Positions 34,832 to 43,300 of a DNA stretch of 64,000 bases are shown piece after piece. Position 1 is the first letter of the stretch; each line of letters begins with the position of its first letter. Origin of the DNA: Pontibacter virosus (lineage in GTDB: Bacteria > Bacteroidota > Bacteroidia > Cytophagales > Hymenobacteraceae); the NCBI RefSeq assembly GCF_003096355.1, contig NZ_QEKI01000004.1, positions 372,001 through 436,000 of the forward strand, given 5' to 3'. The translations under genes were made by a program, and so were the position numbers. A model generated the notes under the pieces. The model searched no databases. It saw nothing but the letters and a program-made list of their open reading frames with translations, and had not been told where the DNA came from.

Positions 34832-35356
34832 TCACTCCGCTATACCTTTGCCCAGTGCTTTGGCTTGCTCTATGGCCTGAAACAGTTCTTTGGCGTGCTG
34901 TGAGCCGATCAGAACAGACTGTTGATTGTAGAAGCGCAGCAGTACCCCTTCCCTTCCCGACGTGCTGTAAGCCTTGCCTTTTGTTCCCCAGCGTATACCC
35001 CAGCCGCCGTATTCACCAATGGGGTTGTAAGTGACCTTCTCGATGTCGCGCACGGTATGCAAAGGTATACGCACCGGTTTCAGATGGAAAGGGCGGAAGC
35101 GCACCTGTAGCATACCTGGCATTACCTCCGTTGTCAGCGTTATCCAGTAGAAAAAGAAAGGAAGCCCGAAACTGATCAGGGCCACCATAATACTCAGCGG
35201 CACATCCGACAGGGGCCGGTTGCCGAAGGTGCCGCCCAGCAGGACCTGGTACACAAAACCTGCCAACAAAATGGCCGCCAGACCCAGCAGCAGCGCCCAT
35301 AGCCAGAACTGCGTGAACCGTTGCTTTTCCCGGAACAAAATGCGTTGCTCTTCCAT
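34832..35356 (-). CDS. Two-TM membrane protein of the DUF6141 type
   Basis: A 174-residue protein with two membrane helices near the N-terminus (FWLWALLLGLAAILLAGFVYQVL and SIMVALISFGLPFFFYWITLTTEV) and a small C-terminal domain (MLQVRFRPFHLKPVRIPLHTVRDIEKVTYNPIGEYGGWGIRWG). The cytoplasmic end resembles PH-like bPH domains and the GYGG/GWGIRWG segment is typical of the family. Function unknown. It starts 75 bases after the PLP-enzyme gene's stop, separated by a weak hairpin. Confidence 0.85.
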   Translation of the reverse strand: MEEQRILFREKQRFTQFWLWALLLGLAAILLAGFVYQVLLGGTFGNRPLSDVPLSIMVALISFGLPFFFYWITLTTEVMPGMLQVRFRPFHLKPVRIPLHTVRDIEKVTYNPIGEYGGWGIRWGTKGKAYSTSGREGVLLRFYNQQSVLIGSQHAKELFQAIEQAKALGKGIAE

Positions 35357-35373
35357 TTATAGCTATACTTTAC

Positions 35374-35409
35374 GAAAATAGCCGCCCCACTTGTGAGCGG
35401 AACGGCTAT
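35374..35409 (-). terminator. Probable terminator of the PLP-enzyme gene
   Basis: Arms 35378-35384 (ATAGCCG) and 35403-35409 pair around an 18-base G/C-containing loop; on the minus strand the stem is followed by TTTT. Weaker than the other terminators. Confidence 0.5.
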
Positions 35410-35430
35410 ACCTTTCAGTCTTTATTTAGA

Positions 35431-36570
35431 TTACCCAATGGCTTGCTCAAGGTCAGCCAGAAGGTCCTCGATGTCTTCTATACCTACACTCAAACGGATC
35501 AGCGAGTCGCTCAGGCCAGCTTTCAGACGCTCGGCACTCGGGATGCTGGCGTGTGTCATAGAGGCCGGGTGTCCGCAAAGCGACTCCACACCTCCCAGCG
35601 ACTCGGCCAGAGCAAAGTACTTGAAGCGCTCGAGCGTGGCGATGGCGTCTTCCATCCTGTCGCCTTTCAACATAAACGAAACCATGCCGCCGTACGAGCG
35701 CATCTGTTCTTTGGCTACCCGGTGGCCCGGATGATCTTCCAGGCCCGGCCAGTATACCTTCTCCACCTTATCGTGGTTTTTGAGGTACTGGGCTACGGAA
35801 CGGCCGTTTTCGCAATGGCGCTCCATCCGGATGTGCAACGTCTTAAGGCCACGCAATACCAGGAAGCAGTCCTGCGGACCAGGTGTACCGCCGCAGGCAT
35901 TCTGGATAAAGGCCAGCTTCTCTTGCAGCTCGTCATCTTTTACGATCACAGCACCCATCACCACATCCGAGTGACCGGCCATGTACTTGGTGAGCGAGTG
36001 CATCACGATGTCGGCTCCCATATCGAGCGGTGTTTGCAGGAACGGGGTAGCAAAGGTATTGTCAGCCACTAGCAGCAGGTTGTGCTTTTTGGCGATGGCG
36101 GCGCAGCCTTTGATATCGATGATGTTAAGCAGCGGGTTGGTTGGCGTCTCTACCCAGATCATGCGGGTGTTCTCATTCACCAGCGCTTCTACCCTACTCA
36201 GGTCGCTCATGTCGGTAAAGTGGAACTTAAGGCCGTAGTTGGCGAATATTTTCGTAAAGATACGGTAGCTACCGCCGTACAGGTCGTTGGTCGAAATTAC
36301 TTCTTCGCCCGGCTTCAGCATTTTGATAATGGCATCGATGGCAGCCATACCTGAAGAGAAACAAAGGCCATGCTTCCCGTTCTCCAACTCAGCCAAAGCA
36401 TTTTGCAAGGCCGTTCGCGTCGGGTTGTGCGTACGCGAATACTCGTAGCCCTTGTGGTCGCCCGGCGAGCGCTGCACGTAAGTGGAAGTCTGGTAGATGG
36501 GCGTCATGATGGCGCCTGTGGTTGGGTCCGGCTCCACGCCGGCATGTATAGCTTTTGTTCCGAATCTCAT
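35431..36570 (-). CDS. Cystathionine gamma-synthase/lyase family PLP enzyme
   Basis: A 379-residue Cys/Met metabolism PLP-dependent enzyme. The PLP lysine is in HSLTKYMAGHSDVVMG, and phosphate and substrate contacts are in NPTRTALQNALAELE, SSGMAAIDA, YGGSYRIF, ETPTNPLLNIIDI and LAESLGGVESLCGHPASMTH. Enzymes of this group either make cystathionine from O-acyl-homoserine plus cysteine or cleave it to cysteine. Start MRFGTKAIHAGVEPDP is typical. No neighbouring methionine or cysteine genes help decide between synthase and lyase. Confidence 0.92.
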   Translation of the reverse strand: MRFGTKAIHAGVEPDPTTGAIMTPIYQTSTYVQRSPGDHKGYEYSRTHNPTRTALQNALAELENGKHGLCFSSGMAAIDAIIKMLKPGEEVISTNDLYGGSYRIFTKIFANYGLKFHFTDMSDLSRVEALVNENTRMIWVETPTNPLLNIIDIKGCAAIAKKHNLLLVADNTFATPFLQTPLDMGADIVMHSLTKYMAGHSDVVMGAVIVKDDELQEKLAFIQNACGGTPGPQDCFLVLRGLKTLHIRMERHCENGRSVAQYLKNHDKVEKVYWPGLEDHPGHRVAKEQMRSYGGMVSFMLKGDRMEDAIATLERFKYFALAESLGGVESLCGHPASMTHASIPSAERLKAGLSDSLIRLSVGIEDIEDLLADLEQAIG

Positions 36571-36733
36571 AGTATCTATTTAAAGGATAAGTGGTTTGAT
36601 GCAAGTTAATAAATTTACCACCAGGAGTTGAAGCACTGTAGGGGGCTTCGCGCTTCTCAGCACATATCGTAAAAATTTTATTGGCCGTACCAGAATCTAC
36701 GTATACCTTCAGCAATTCTTGCCTGCAAGGCTC

Positions 36734-36741
36734 TATCTTTG
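36734..36741 (+). promoter_or_regulatory. -7 box of the TVP38/TMEM64 gene
   Basis: TATCTTTG matches TAnnTTTG and ends 15 bases before the ATG at 36757. It overlaps an upstream in-frame TTG (36739), which is therefore not the start codon. Confidence 0.6.
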
Positions 36742-36756
36742 ACTAAAACGCCTACT

Positions 36757-37476
36757 ATGCCTAAACTGTCCATGCTGCGGACTTTTATACGGGAAAACGC
36801 GCCTTCGTTTATTTCCATGCTGCTGCTGGTCATCGTGCCGCTGGTTGTCAGCTCTTCGGCCGCTGTATACCTGTACCAGAACGAAACCCTGCTACAGGAC
36901 CTGAGCTGGCCGCAGATGCTCCTCTACTTTGTCGTGATCTCCTTTACCATGTCACTGGCCCTCACCCCAACTACGTTTGTGGCTTTGGTGAGCGGCTTTT
37001 ACCTCGGCTGGCCTGGCTTTGCGGGTGTAGTGGTGTCTTACGGCATCGCTTCGCTTATCGGCTATACCCTGGCCCGCCTCATCGACCATGGCAAAATGAT
37101 GTCTTTCCTCAATCGCTTTGAAAAAACAATGTACCTGATGCAGGAGCTGCGCGACCAAAGCTGGAGCCTGATCTTTCTGACACGCATTTCGCCTGTGTTG
37201 CCCTTTGCCCTTATGAATTTCGTACTCTCGCTGCTACAGGTTGACAAGACCCGATTTTTTTTAGCAAGCATTGTGGGGATGCTGCCGCGCACACTTTTCT
37301 TCTTCTGGGTGGGTACGCAGGCCAGCGATGTCATAAAATTACTGCAGGACCCCGGCAGCAACAAAGGAAGTCAACTGTTGATGATCGCGCTGGTAATCAT
37401 ATCAATAGGCGGGTTATACTTTATTTTTGACCATGCCCTGAAGAGGGCGCTTCGGAAAGCGACGGCAAAAAATTGA
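36757..37476 (+). CDS. TVP38/TMEM64 family membrane protein
   Basis: A 239-residue integral membrane protein with about five to six helices, of the TVP38/TMEM64/DedA-related group (VTT domain), implicated in lipid scrambling or small-molecule transport. The VTT region is visible as LALTPTTFVALVSGFYLGWPGFAGVVVSYGIASLIGYTLARLI, then RDQSWSLIFLTRISPVLPFALMNFVLSLLQV and SIVGMLPRTLFFFWVGTQASD, including the conserved Arg/Pro turn. The frame also opens at a TTG at 36739, but that codon is part of the promoter box; the ATG at 36757 (MPKLSMLRTF) is used. Followed by tRNA-Arg. Confidence 0.92.
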   Translation: MPKLSMLRTFIRENAPSFISMLLLVIVPLVVSSSAAVYLYQNETLLQDLSWPQMLLYFVVISFTMSLALTPTTFVALVSGFYLGWPGFAGVVVSYGIASLIGYTLARLIDHGKMMSFLNRFEKTMYLMQELRDQSWSLIFLTRISPVLPFALMNFVLSLLQVDKTRFFLASIVGMLPRTLFFFWVGTQASDVIKLLQDPGSNKGSQLLMIALVIISIGGLYFIFDHALKRALRKATAKN

Positions 37477-37495
37477 GAAAAATTCGCTCTGGGGC

Positions 37496-37526
37496 TTGCA
37501 TCGCAAGAAAAAAGGCCTTTACTTTG
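37496..37526 (+). promoter_or_regulatory. Probable promoter of tRNA-Arg
   Basis: TTG (37496-37498), then 21 bases, then TACTTTG (37520-37526). The -7 box is one base shorter than the TAnnTTTG consensus but is well placed 20 bases before the tRNA. Confidence 0.45.
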
Positions 37527-37545
37527 CATCACCATAACGGAAAAT

Positions 37546-37619
37546 GGTCACGTAGCTCAACTGGATAGAGCATCTGACTACGAATCAGAAGGTTAGGGGT
37601 TCGACTCCCTTCGCGACCA
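37546..37619 (+). tRNA. tRNA-Arg (anticodon ACG)
   Basis: A 74-nt cloverleaf. Acceptor arm GGTCACG/CGCGACC (one A-C mismatch at the fifth pair), D-arm TAGCTCAACTGGATAGAGCA, anticodon stem TCTGA/TCAGA with loop CTACGAA giving anticodon ACG. T-arm AGGGG-TTCGACT-CCCTT, discriminator A. CCA is not encoded. The ACG anticodon, deaminated to ICG by TadA, reads CGU/CGC/CGA codons. Confidence 0.95.
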
Positions 37620-37629
37620 CTTGAAAATC

Positions 37630-37667
37630 AGCCACTTACGAATAAAATCGTCAAGTGGCTTTTTTTA
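37630..37667 (+). terminator. Terminator after tRNA-Arg
   Basis: Arms AGCCACTT (37630-37637) and AAGTGGCT (37653-37660), extended by ACGA/TCGT with a one-base bulge, followed by seven T. Just beyond it is the palindrome-like GTGCACACAATTTGCACACA. Confidence 0.85.
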
Positions 37668-37878
37668 TGTGCACACAATTTGCACACAGATTTCCTGTTC
37701 AAGAGCTAATTATCCCGCCCTTTATATCTCTTCCTATTTCGCTCAAAAAATTTAGAAATTATAACGAACAAACTTCATTAACTTAAAATGTGATTTGACT
37801 TACCAACACTAAGCAAGCTTGTTGCCATTCACAGAATAAGATGCCTATGAAATTGTAAGTGCTTAATCTTGCGTAAAA

Positions 37879-39048
37879 TCACTTGAAAATATCGCTGCCA
37901 TAGAGGAAGAAGCCGACGCGGCCCTGCAGGGGGTGCAGGTATGGGGCGCGGTCCTTCTCGTGCAACAGGTTGTACTGCAGAAGCGCATAGCCCCTGAGCT
38001 TTTTGTAGAGGGTGTAGTCCTTGCCCAGCCCCGCCGACAGCCCAGACACCCATTCTCGACCAAGCGTCTCCTCCTGCGTGAGGGGATCCATGTGCGCCAC
38101 CGGCGCACTTAAGCCTTCGTATTGTAGCCGTGCAAAAAAGCCGCTTTTGATCTGGAAGTCTGAAAAGAGGCTGTACCCCCCCACCCGCTCCGCGCCGCCT
38201 ACAAAGGGCTTTTCCTTCACGCTCAGGTGCAGGCGGTATTGCCCGCCTAAGCCAGCCGAAAGACGTTCCGAGAAGCGCCAGGCCACCGTCGGCCCCAGGT
38301 CCAGGAAGAAGCGCTCCTGCTTACCCGCCTGCCAGAGGCTGCCCACCACCAGACGCTCCGTCCAGTGCTTACCTTTGAGCGGGTTGGGTCCCAGTATGCC
38401 TTTTCGCATGTCCTTCATGCTCTCCACTTTGCTTGCCCGGCCCTTGTACTTGTCGAAATCGGCATGCGCCTGCCCCAGCTTGTCGAAGGATTCGGTAAAG
38501 GGCTCCCCTGCCGCCTTCAGCGCCGCCTGCCTGGCTTTTGCCTTCAGCTCATCTTGCGAAGCGGGCAGCTGCCCCATCGCGGGGGACTGGGGCAGCCGTG
38601 TAGCAGTGCTCTTCCGCCCGGCCTCCTCCAACTGCTGCAGGGCCTGTTCGAGCTCCTCGGGCTGGAGCTGGGCGGCCAGGGTCTCCCTTCCCTCCTGCAG
38701 CTGGTGCTCCAGTCTCGTACTCACCTCCTTCAGCTCTTCAGGCAGCACCGACTCCCCTGCTACAGCCTGTGAGAGACTGTCAACTCTTCGTGCCAGCGCC
38801 TTCCCCTCCTCGCCCAGCTGCCGCAGGCTGTCAAGTGAAGCATGCAGGCGAGAGGAGTCCTGCAATGTGTAATCGATTACCCGCAGGCTGTCCTGCCAGG
38901 CGATCATCTCGCGCAGCATCTCCCCGGCCTCCGGTGCTCCGGTCGGCAGATACTGTTTGGTTTGCTGGGCAAACGATGCAAAAGAAAGCAGAAGGAAGGT
39001 TAGAAGGTAAAAACAGACTCTGAAATGGGACGAAAGCAGGTAGCGCAT
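37879..39048 (-). CDS. Exported coiled-coil/beta-barrel protein beside the RHS locus
   Basis: A 389-residue protein with signal peptide (MRYLLSSHFRVCFYLLTFLLLSFASFAQ). Residues ~50-190 are a long charged helix/coiled coil (SLRQLGEEGKALARRVDSLS, LQPEELEQALQQLEEAGRKS). Residues ~225-389 are alternating amphipathic strands (RLVVGSLWQAGKQERFFLDLGPTVAWRF, RLSAGLGGQYRLHLSV, GYSLFSDFQIKSGFFARLQY, LSAGLGKDYTLY, GYALLQYNL), ending GRVGFFLYGSDIFK, the look of an outer-membrane barrel. High GC and codon use are like the RHS genes rather than the cargo between them. No family is recognised. Its position at the end of the first RHS module, beyond the structured repeat, suggests an accessory envelope component, but that is inference. 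Confidence 0.78.
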   Translation of the reverse strand: MRYLLSSHFRVCFYLLTFLLLSFASFAQQTKQYLPTGAPEAGEMLREMIAWQDSLRVIDYTLQDSSRLHASLDSLRQLGEEGKALARRVDSLSQAVAGESVLPEELKEVSTRLEHQLQEGRETLAAQLQPEELEQALQQLEEAGRKSTATRLPQSPAMGQLPASQDELKAKARQAALKAAGEPFTESFDKLGQAHADFDKYKGRASKVESMKDMRKGILGPNPLKGKHWTERLVVGSLWQAGKQERFFLDLGPTVAWRFSERLSAGLGGQYRLHLSVKEKPFVGGAERVGGYSLFSDFQIKSGFFARLQYEGLSAPVAHMDPLTQEETLGREWVSGLSAGLGKDYTLYKKLRGYALLQYNLLHEKDRAPYLHPLQGRVGFFLYGSDIFK

Positions 39049-39363
39049 AAAGTAGTTTTGTTTTCTTCGAAAAGGTAGCTGGTTTTTGATGCAGTGCTCC
39101 CAAAAAATGGATGGGTAACGCTCCTACAAGATAGGACATTACGTCTACTTTTCAATAAATCATGCTGCACTGCAACTTACATAGGCAAGAAAGGAATTGA
39201 AAATACTCTTCCCTTTCACAAGGCAAGGCTCCTAGGGTGGAAGGGGCCGGAAAAACCCCTTGACCTTTCGTGCCGCTGGCCAGTCAGCTGCCATCAGGTA
39301 TAGCGCCTGCTATAAGGTATAGGTATAGCTTTACCCATAAGGTATGGCACCAGCTATAAACAA

Positions 39364-39703
39364 AAAGCCCCCGGCTGATTCCGGGGGTTGGGGGCAAGAT
39401 CTAGCGCGAAGCCGCTGCGAGCGGAGGCCAGAGCCAGCCAGGGGGAGAACACCCGTGAGGGTGGGCGGCTGGCTGCGCGGCGGCTGACCCGCAGGCGAGC
39501 ATAACGCGGGCTGTGGTTTTTGTTTTTGGCCTTAGCCCCGCAGGGTTTTAAACAACTCTTAAAACAAAAAAGGAACAGCCGTGAGGAGTACCGCAGGCTG
39601 GCAAGCGAAGGCAAAAGCAAGGCCGACCGAAGGGAGCTTGTACAGCCTTGCTTTTGCCGGAGTGCAGTCCTGCCGAGGACACGGACGAACCCCGCTCTAC
39701 CTG
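39364..39703 (+). repeat. GC-rich structured element, copy A
   Basis: About 340 bases matching copy B (53692-54024) along their length with only scattered substitutions and small indels. It opens with the hairpin CCCCCGG-CTGATT-CCGGGGG (39368-39387). It continues with CAGCCAG/CTGGCTG arms enclosing a CACCC-GTGA-GGGTG hairpin (39435-39475). It ends with a perfect 14-bp stem, GGCAAAAGCAAGGC (39610-39623) with its complement (39645-39658). It lies downstream of the first RHS/immunity pair. Short open frames on both strands resemble each other between copies only because the DNA does. Possibly an RNA gene, a mobile-element remnant or a recombination platform. Confidence 0.8.
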
Positions 39704-39898
39704 CTTAGACTTTTCTATTGGTATTAGCTTTTGTTCTGAGAGTAGACGGTAAACGCAAAAGCCTAATCCAGAGTGGAAAAGGATACTGCTATTAATCAGG
39801 AATGAGGGCATGGGATACAAAGCCGCCATAGCGAGGGAGCAGCACATGAACTCAGCTTTACACGTTTCTACTCCACATTAATTTTCAGCATGCGAAAT

Positions 39899-40363
39899 TT
39901 AATTAGAAGGACAAGGAAGCAAAGTAAAAAGTACATTTAAACACCCTATATCAATCAAATCAAAATCATACTTAGTATTAATTATATTGCTCTTCGTTGA
40001 TTTATTAAATTCCCCATATCTATAAAAAAAATCCTTATAGCTATTAACTAACATAACTCTTCCATCTAAATCATTCAGTTGTATAAACGATGAATATACA
40101 TATAAAGCAATATCTCTATTTTCATCACTAGTGTTCCAAATCACATATAACTTGGCGGAGCTTAATGTCTTTATATAATTAGCGCTTGGGGGCAGTATAC
40201 TATAATACTTCCCGGGAATAATATAGGTCTGCCCTCCTAGCTTTCTCCAGATCGTAATGTACTCCGTTTTATCTTTATTGTGTACAAAACTCCTTTTATA
40301 ATCTAAAAAGTAATATAAACACAATATGATGAAGATGGGAAAAATATAATATTGCTTTTTCAT
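39899..40363 (-). CDS. Candidate immunity protein of RHS module A (membrane-anchored)
   Basis: A 154-residue protein starting 8 bases after the RHS-A stop. An N-terminal hydrophobic helix (YYIFPIFIILCLYYFLDY) anchors it with the rest presumably outside the cytoplasm. The mature part is a small mixed-strand domain (EYITIWRKLGGQTYIIPGKYYSILPPSANY, KLYVIWNTSDENRDIALYVYSS, DLDGRVMLVNSYKDFFYRYG). Very AT-rich and unlike the RHS core in composition. No family is recognised. By position (last gene, right behind a variable toxin tip) it fits an immunity protein. The membrane anchor implies protection in the periplasm; this is inference from location, as no fold is known. Confidence 0.75.
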   Translation of the reverse strand: MKKQYYIFPIFIILCLYYFLDYKRSFVHNKDKTEYITIWRKLGGQTYIIPGKYYSILPPSANYIKTLSSAKLYVIWNTSDENRDIALYVYSSFIQLNDLDGRVMLVNSYKDFFYRYGEFNKSTKSNIINTKYDFDLIDIGCLNVLFTLLPCPSN

Positions 40364-40371
40364 GCTTACTG

Positions 40372-43300
40372 TTATTTTGTAGCTCCTCTTGGATAAAATA
40401 TTTCAGGATAATTTCTTTTCAATGTTTGTAAAGCTCGCCCTCTAGCTGCTGCTCTTGCCCTTCCAATTTGAGCGCCTTCTCTATGCCCTAGCCTTTGAGC
40501 ACTCACACTTTGAAGCCCCTCACTTTTACCGCCACTATAAATTTGTTCTAAACCATTAAAAGCAATTTTCGCAGCACTCCATCCAATATTGTTTACACCC
40601 GCTATATATCCAGCAGCATAATTACCAAAATCTCTAGCAGATCCGTATATTTTGGTTCCGTCACTTTCAGTTCCGTATTGGGAACCCCTATGATGGTATT
40701 CACGATCATTATACCTTTCGTCATTTTTACTAAGAGGAACTCCGTTTTCATCTAATCTTTTTAAATCATAATCTCCTCCAGATATTGCGTTAGCCATATA
40801 ATTCACAAGACCCGGCTCATTACTTCTTATATCATTAATAAAGTCAGAACCTTCTGTAGAGTTTACATCAATGGTACCTTTCCACCCCTGTTGATCTACC
40901 GGGTCATGCTTATCATCGTTATAGAATGAATACATAGTGGCTGAGTTTCCAATTTTTTCACCAGTACGTTTACCATCTCCATCAACAACATATATTCCTC
41001 TATCACCATCGTTTAAATTTCCTCCAACAACTTTATAAGTCCCATCTTCTTTCTGTACAACGTCTGTACTGATCATCCCATCTGGGTCAATAAACCTGAT
41101 CGGGTTATCAAAGGCGTAGTTGTAAGGTGAGTGCCTGCGCATTTGATCCGCCAACGGATCTACCACATGCCACCTGCCAATCTGGGCGTCATACATCCTA
41201 GCTCCGTAGTCCATCCAGTTCAGCCCGAGCTCAGTCTGCTTCTCCTTTCCGTTGTACTGGAACTTGTGGTCCGGCGTCCCTTGCTTCTCGATGCCCACCA
41301 GGTTCAGGCCCCATGGGTCGTAATGGTTCTCCTGCACGAGCATCGGCTGGGTCTGGCTCACGCCCATGTCGTCGAACCAGGCCGCCTCGTAGCTCTCGTT
41401 TGCCAGGAACACTTCCACAAAGCCGTCCTGCTGGGCTGTGTATTCCAGCTCCAGCTTCTCCCACTGTCCGTTAGCCTGCCTCGTGAGCAGCTGGTAGCCC
41501 GAGTCCAGGTAAGAGGAGTCTTTGGCATAGGCAATATAGCGCATGTAGGCGACAGGCGCTCCCTTTTCTTTCTGCAGCACCTGCGGGACTATTGCAATAC
41601 CCGCCCCGATGTAGGGGAGCGCCTTGCCGTTGCCCGTACCCAGCTCACTTACCGTGCCCACGCCGGCCCTGGCCGCCCCTAAGAGCCAGGAGGCCAGGCT
41701 CAGGCCTTTGTTGCCGCGCACCTCCTCCTCGTACAGACCGAAGGCCTCAGCCTTCACGATGTCACCCGCCCGCACGATCAGGCGCTTGCTCGGTCCCAGC
41801 GGCCTGTTGCGTCCGGCGCCCAGCAGGGCCGCGTGTGAGCCCGAGCGGGAGCGGCCCCGGTCAAGGTGGCGCGTCTCTGCCACGTGGCCGAACTCGGCCT
41901 CCTCCTGCTGCGCGGCCATCATCTCCATGGTCGCCTGCGATGAGGTGGTCACCTCCTCGACAAAGCTCACGCGCAGGTTGCCCAGGTGGTCTTTCAGGTG
42001 GTACTCGTAGCGCCACACTTGGTCCGTTGCCGGCTCGTAGAGCGCCCGCCCCTCCGGAGTGTGGGCGAAGAGCGTGTCTGCCTGGTGGACGAACAGCCCC
42101 GCGTAGTCGGTGGCCACCGCCGGTCTGGCCGCCTCGTGCACCTCCTTACGAAGCTTCTCCCCCGAGGCCGTGTAAATGTATTTGATGTGGCCCTTTGCAC
42201 CCAGCGCCACGCTGTCAGGCAGGTTGAGGTGGTTGTAGCGCACGGCCGTGATGCCCTTGTTAGCATCGCTCGTCAGGTTGCCGTTGGGGTCATAGCCGTA
42301 CTCCGGCTCGGCGGCAGCGTACACGCTGCCGTTGTCTCGGAAGTCCCCTGCGGGCCCCGTGGCCGTGGCCTCATCGTCCACGCCCACCAAGCGGTTGCCC
42401 GCGTAGTGGTAACTCAGGCGGTCTACCTCCCCCCAGGACCTGGCAGGGTCTTGTCTGTCGTAAGGGCTCCCCGTAGTCAGTCCACGGCGTACCAGGCGCT
42501 GGATGTTGCCATTGGCGTCGTAGGAAAGCCCGTCCACCGTGTAGTGGTCCTGCTCTTCATCCCAGCCTGCCGCACTCTTTGCACGAAAAGCCCCTGACGT
42601 CAGGCGACCCGCCCGGTCGTAGGCGTAGGCGTAGCCCCGCAGCTTTTCGTCCGAGGCCGTGGCCCAACGCATCTCCGAGATGTTGCCACTGAACTGCCCC
42701 TGCGCCCCAAGCTCCATGCCCGTGTTGTAGCTGAGCACGAATCCGAACAGGTCCCCCTGCTGGCTCACCTGCCCCGGGTCGTTGATTGAGGCAAGCCAGC
42801 CGCGGATGTTGTAGCGCGTGTCCACCTGCTGCAGAAAAGAACCGTCAACGTTCCGGTGCAGCCTTTTCGCCGTCTCCTGGCCAAGCTCATTGTAGCCCCG
42901 CTCAGCCAGCAGCACCTTCTCCCGGCCGTCAATGGACTGCCAGTGGCTTGCCAGGCGCCCCATGTGGTCATAGGCCATGGTGTCCCGCACCATGTGGGTG
43001 CCGTCCTGGTGGGAGGTAAGCGTCACCAGAGCTCTGCCCACGAAGTCGTAGCGGGTGGCCATGCGCTCTGAAGCCACTTGCTTTGCTCCGCCCAGATAGC
43101 CGTCCGAGACAGACTGCACCAGCCGGTACTTGTCATCATAGTAGTTGACTGACACCAGCCAGTCCTCCTTGCCCAGCACCCGCGTGCGGGTGCCCGTCAC
43201 CTGCCCATTCACCCGCTCGTTGCGGGCTGTCACGCCCACCGCTGGCGTGAAATCATAGTCCTGGGTAAAGGCCGCGTGGTCATAGTCATCGTAATAGGTG

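Noticed and set aside
37660-37690. Possible phage or element att site after tRNA-Arg (GTGCACACAATTTGCACACA)
   Set aside because: No second copy or integrase is present in the window, so it is only mentioned as a border hint.
39354-39847. Open frames of 60-100 codons on both strands of structured element copy A, with similar frames in copy B
   Set aside because: They are low-complexity, Ser/Arg-rich, overlap on opposite strands, lack promoter or signal features, and their similarity between copies follows from DNA similarity.
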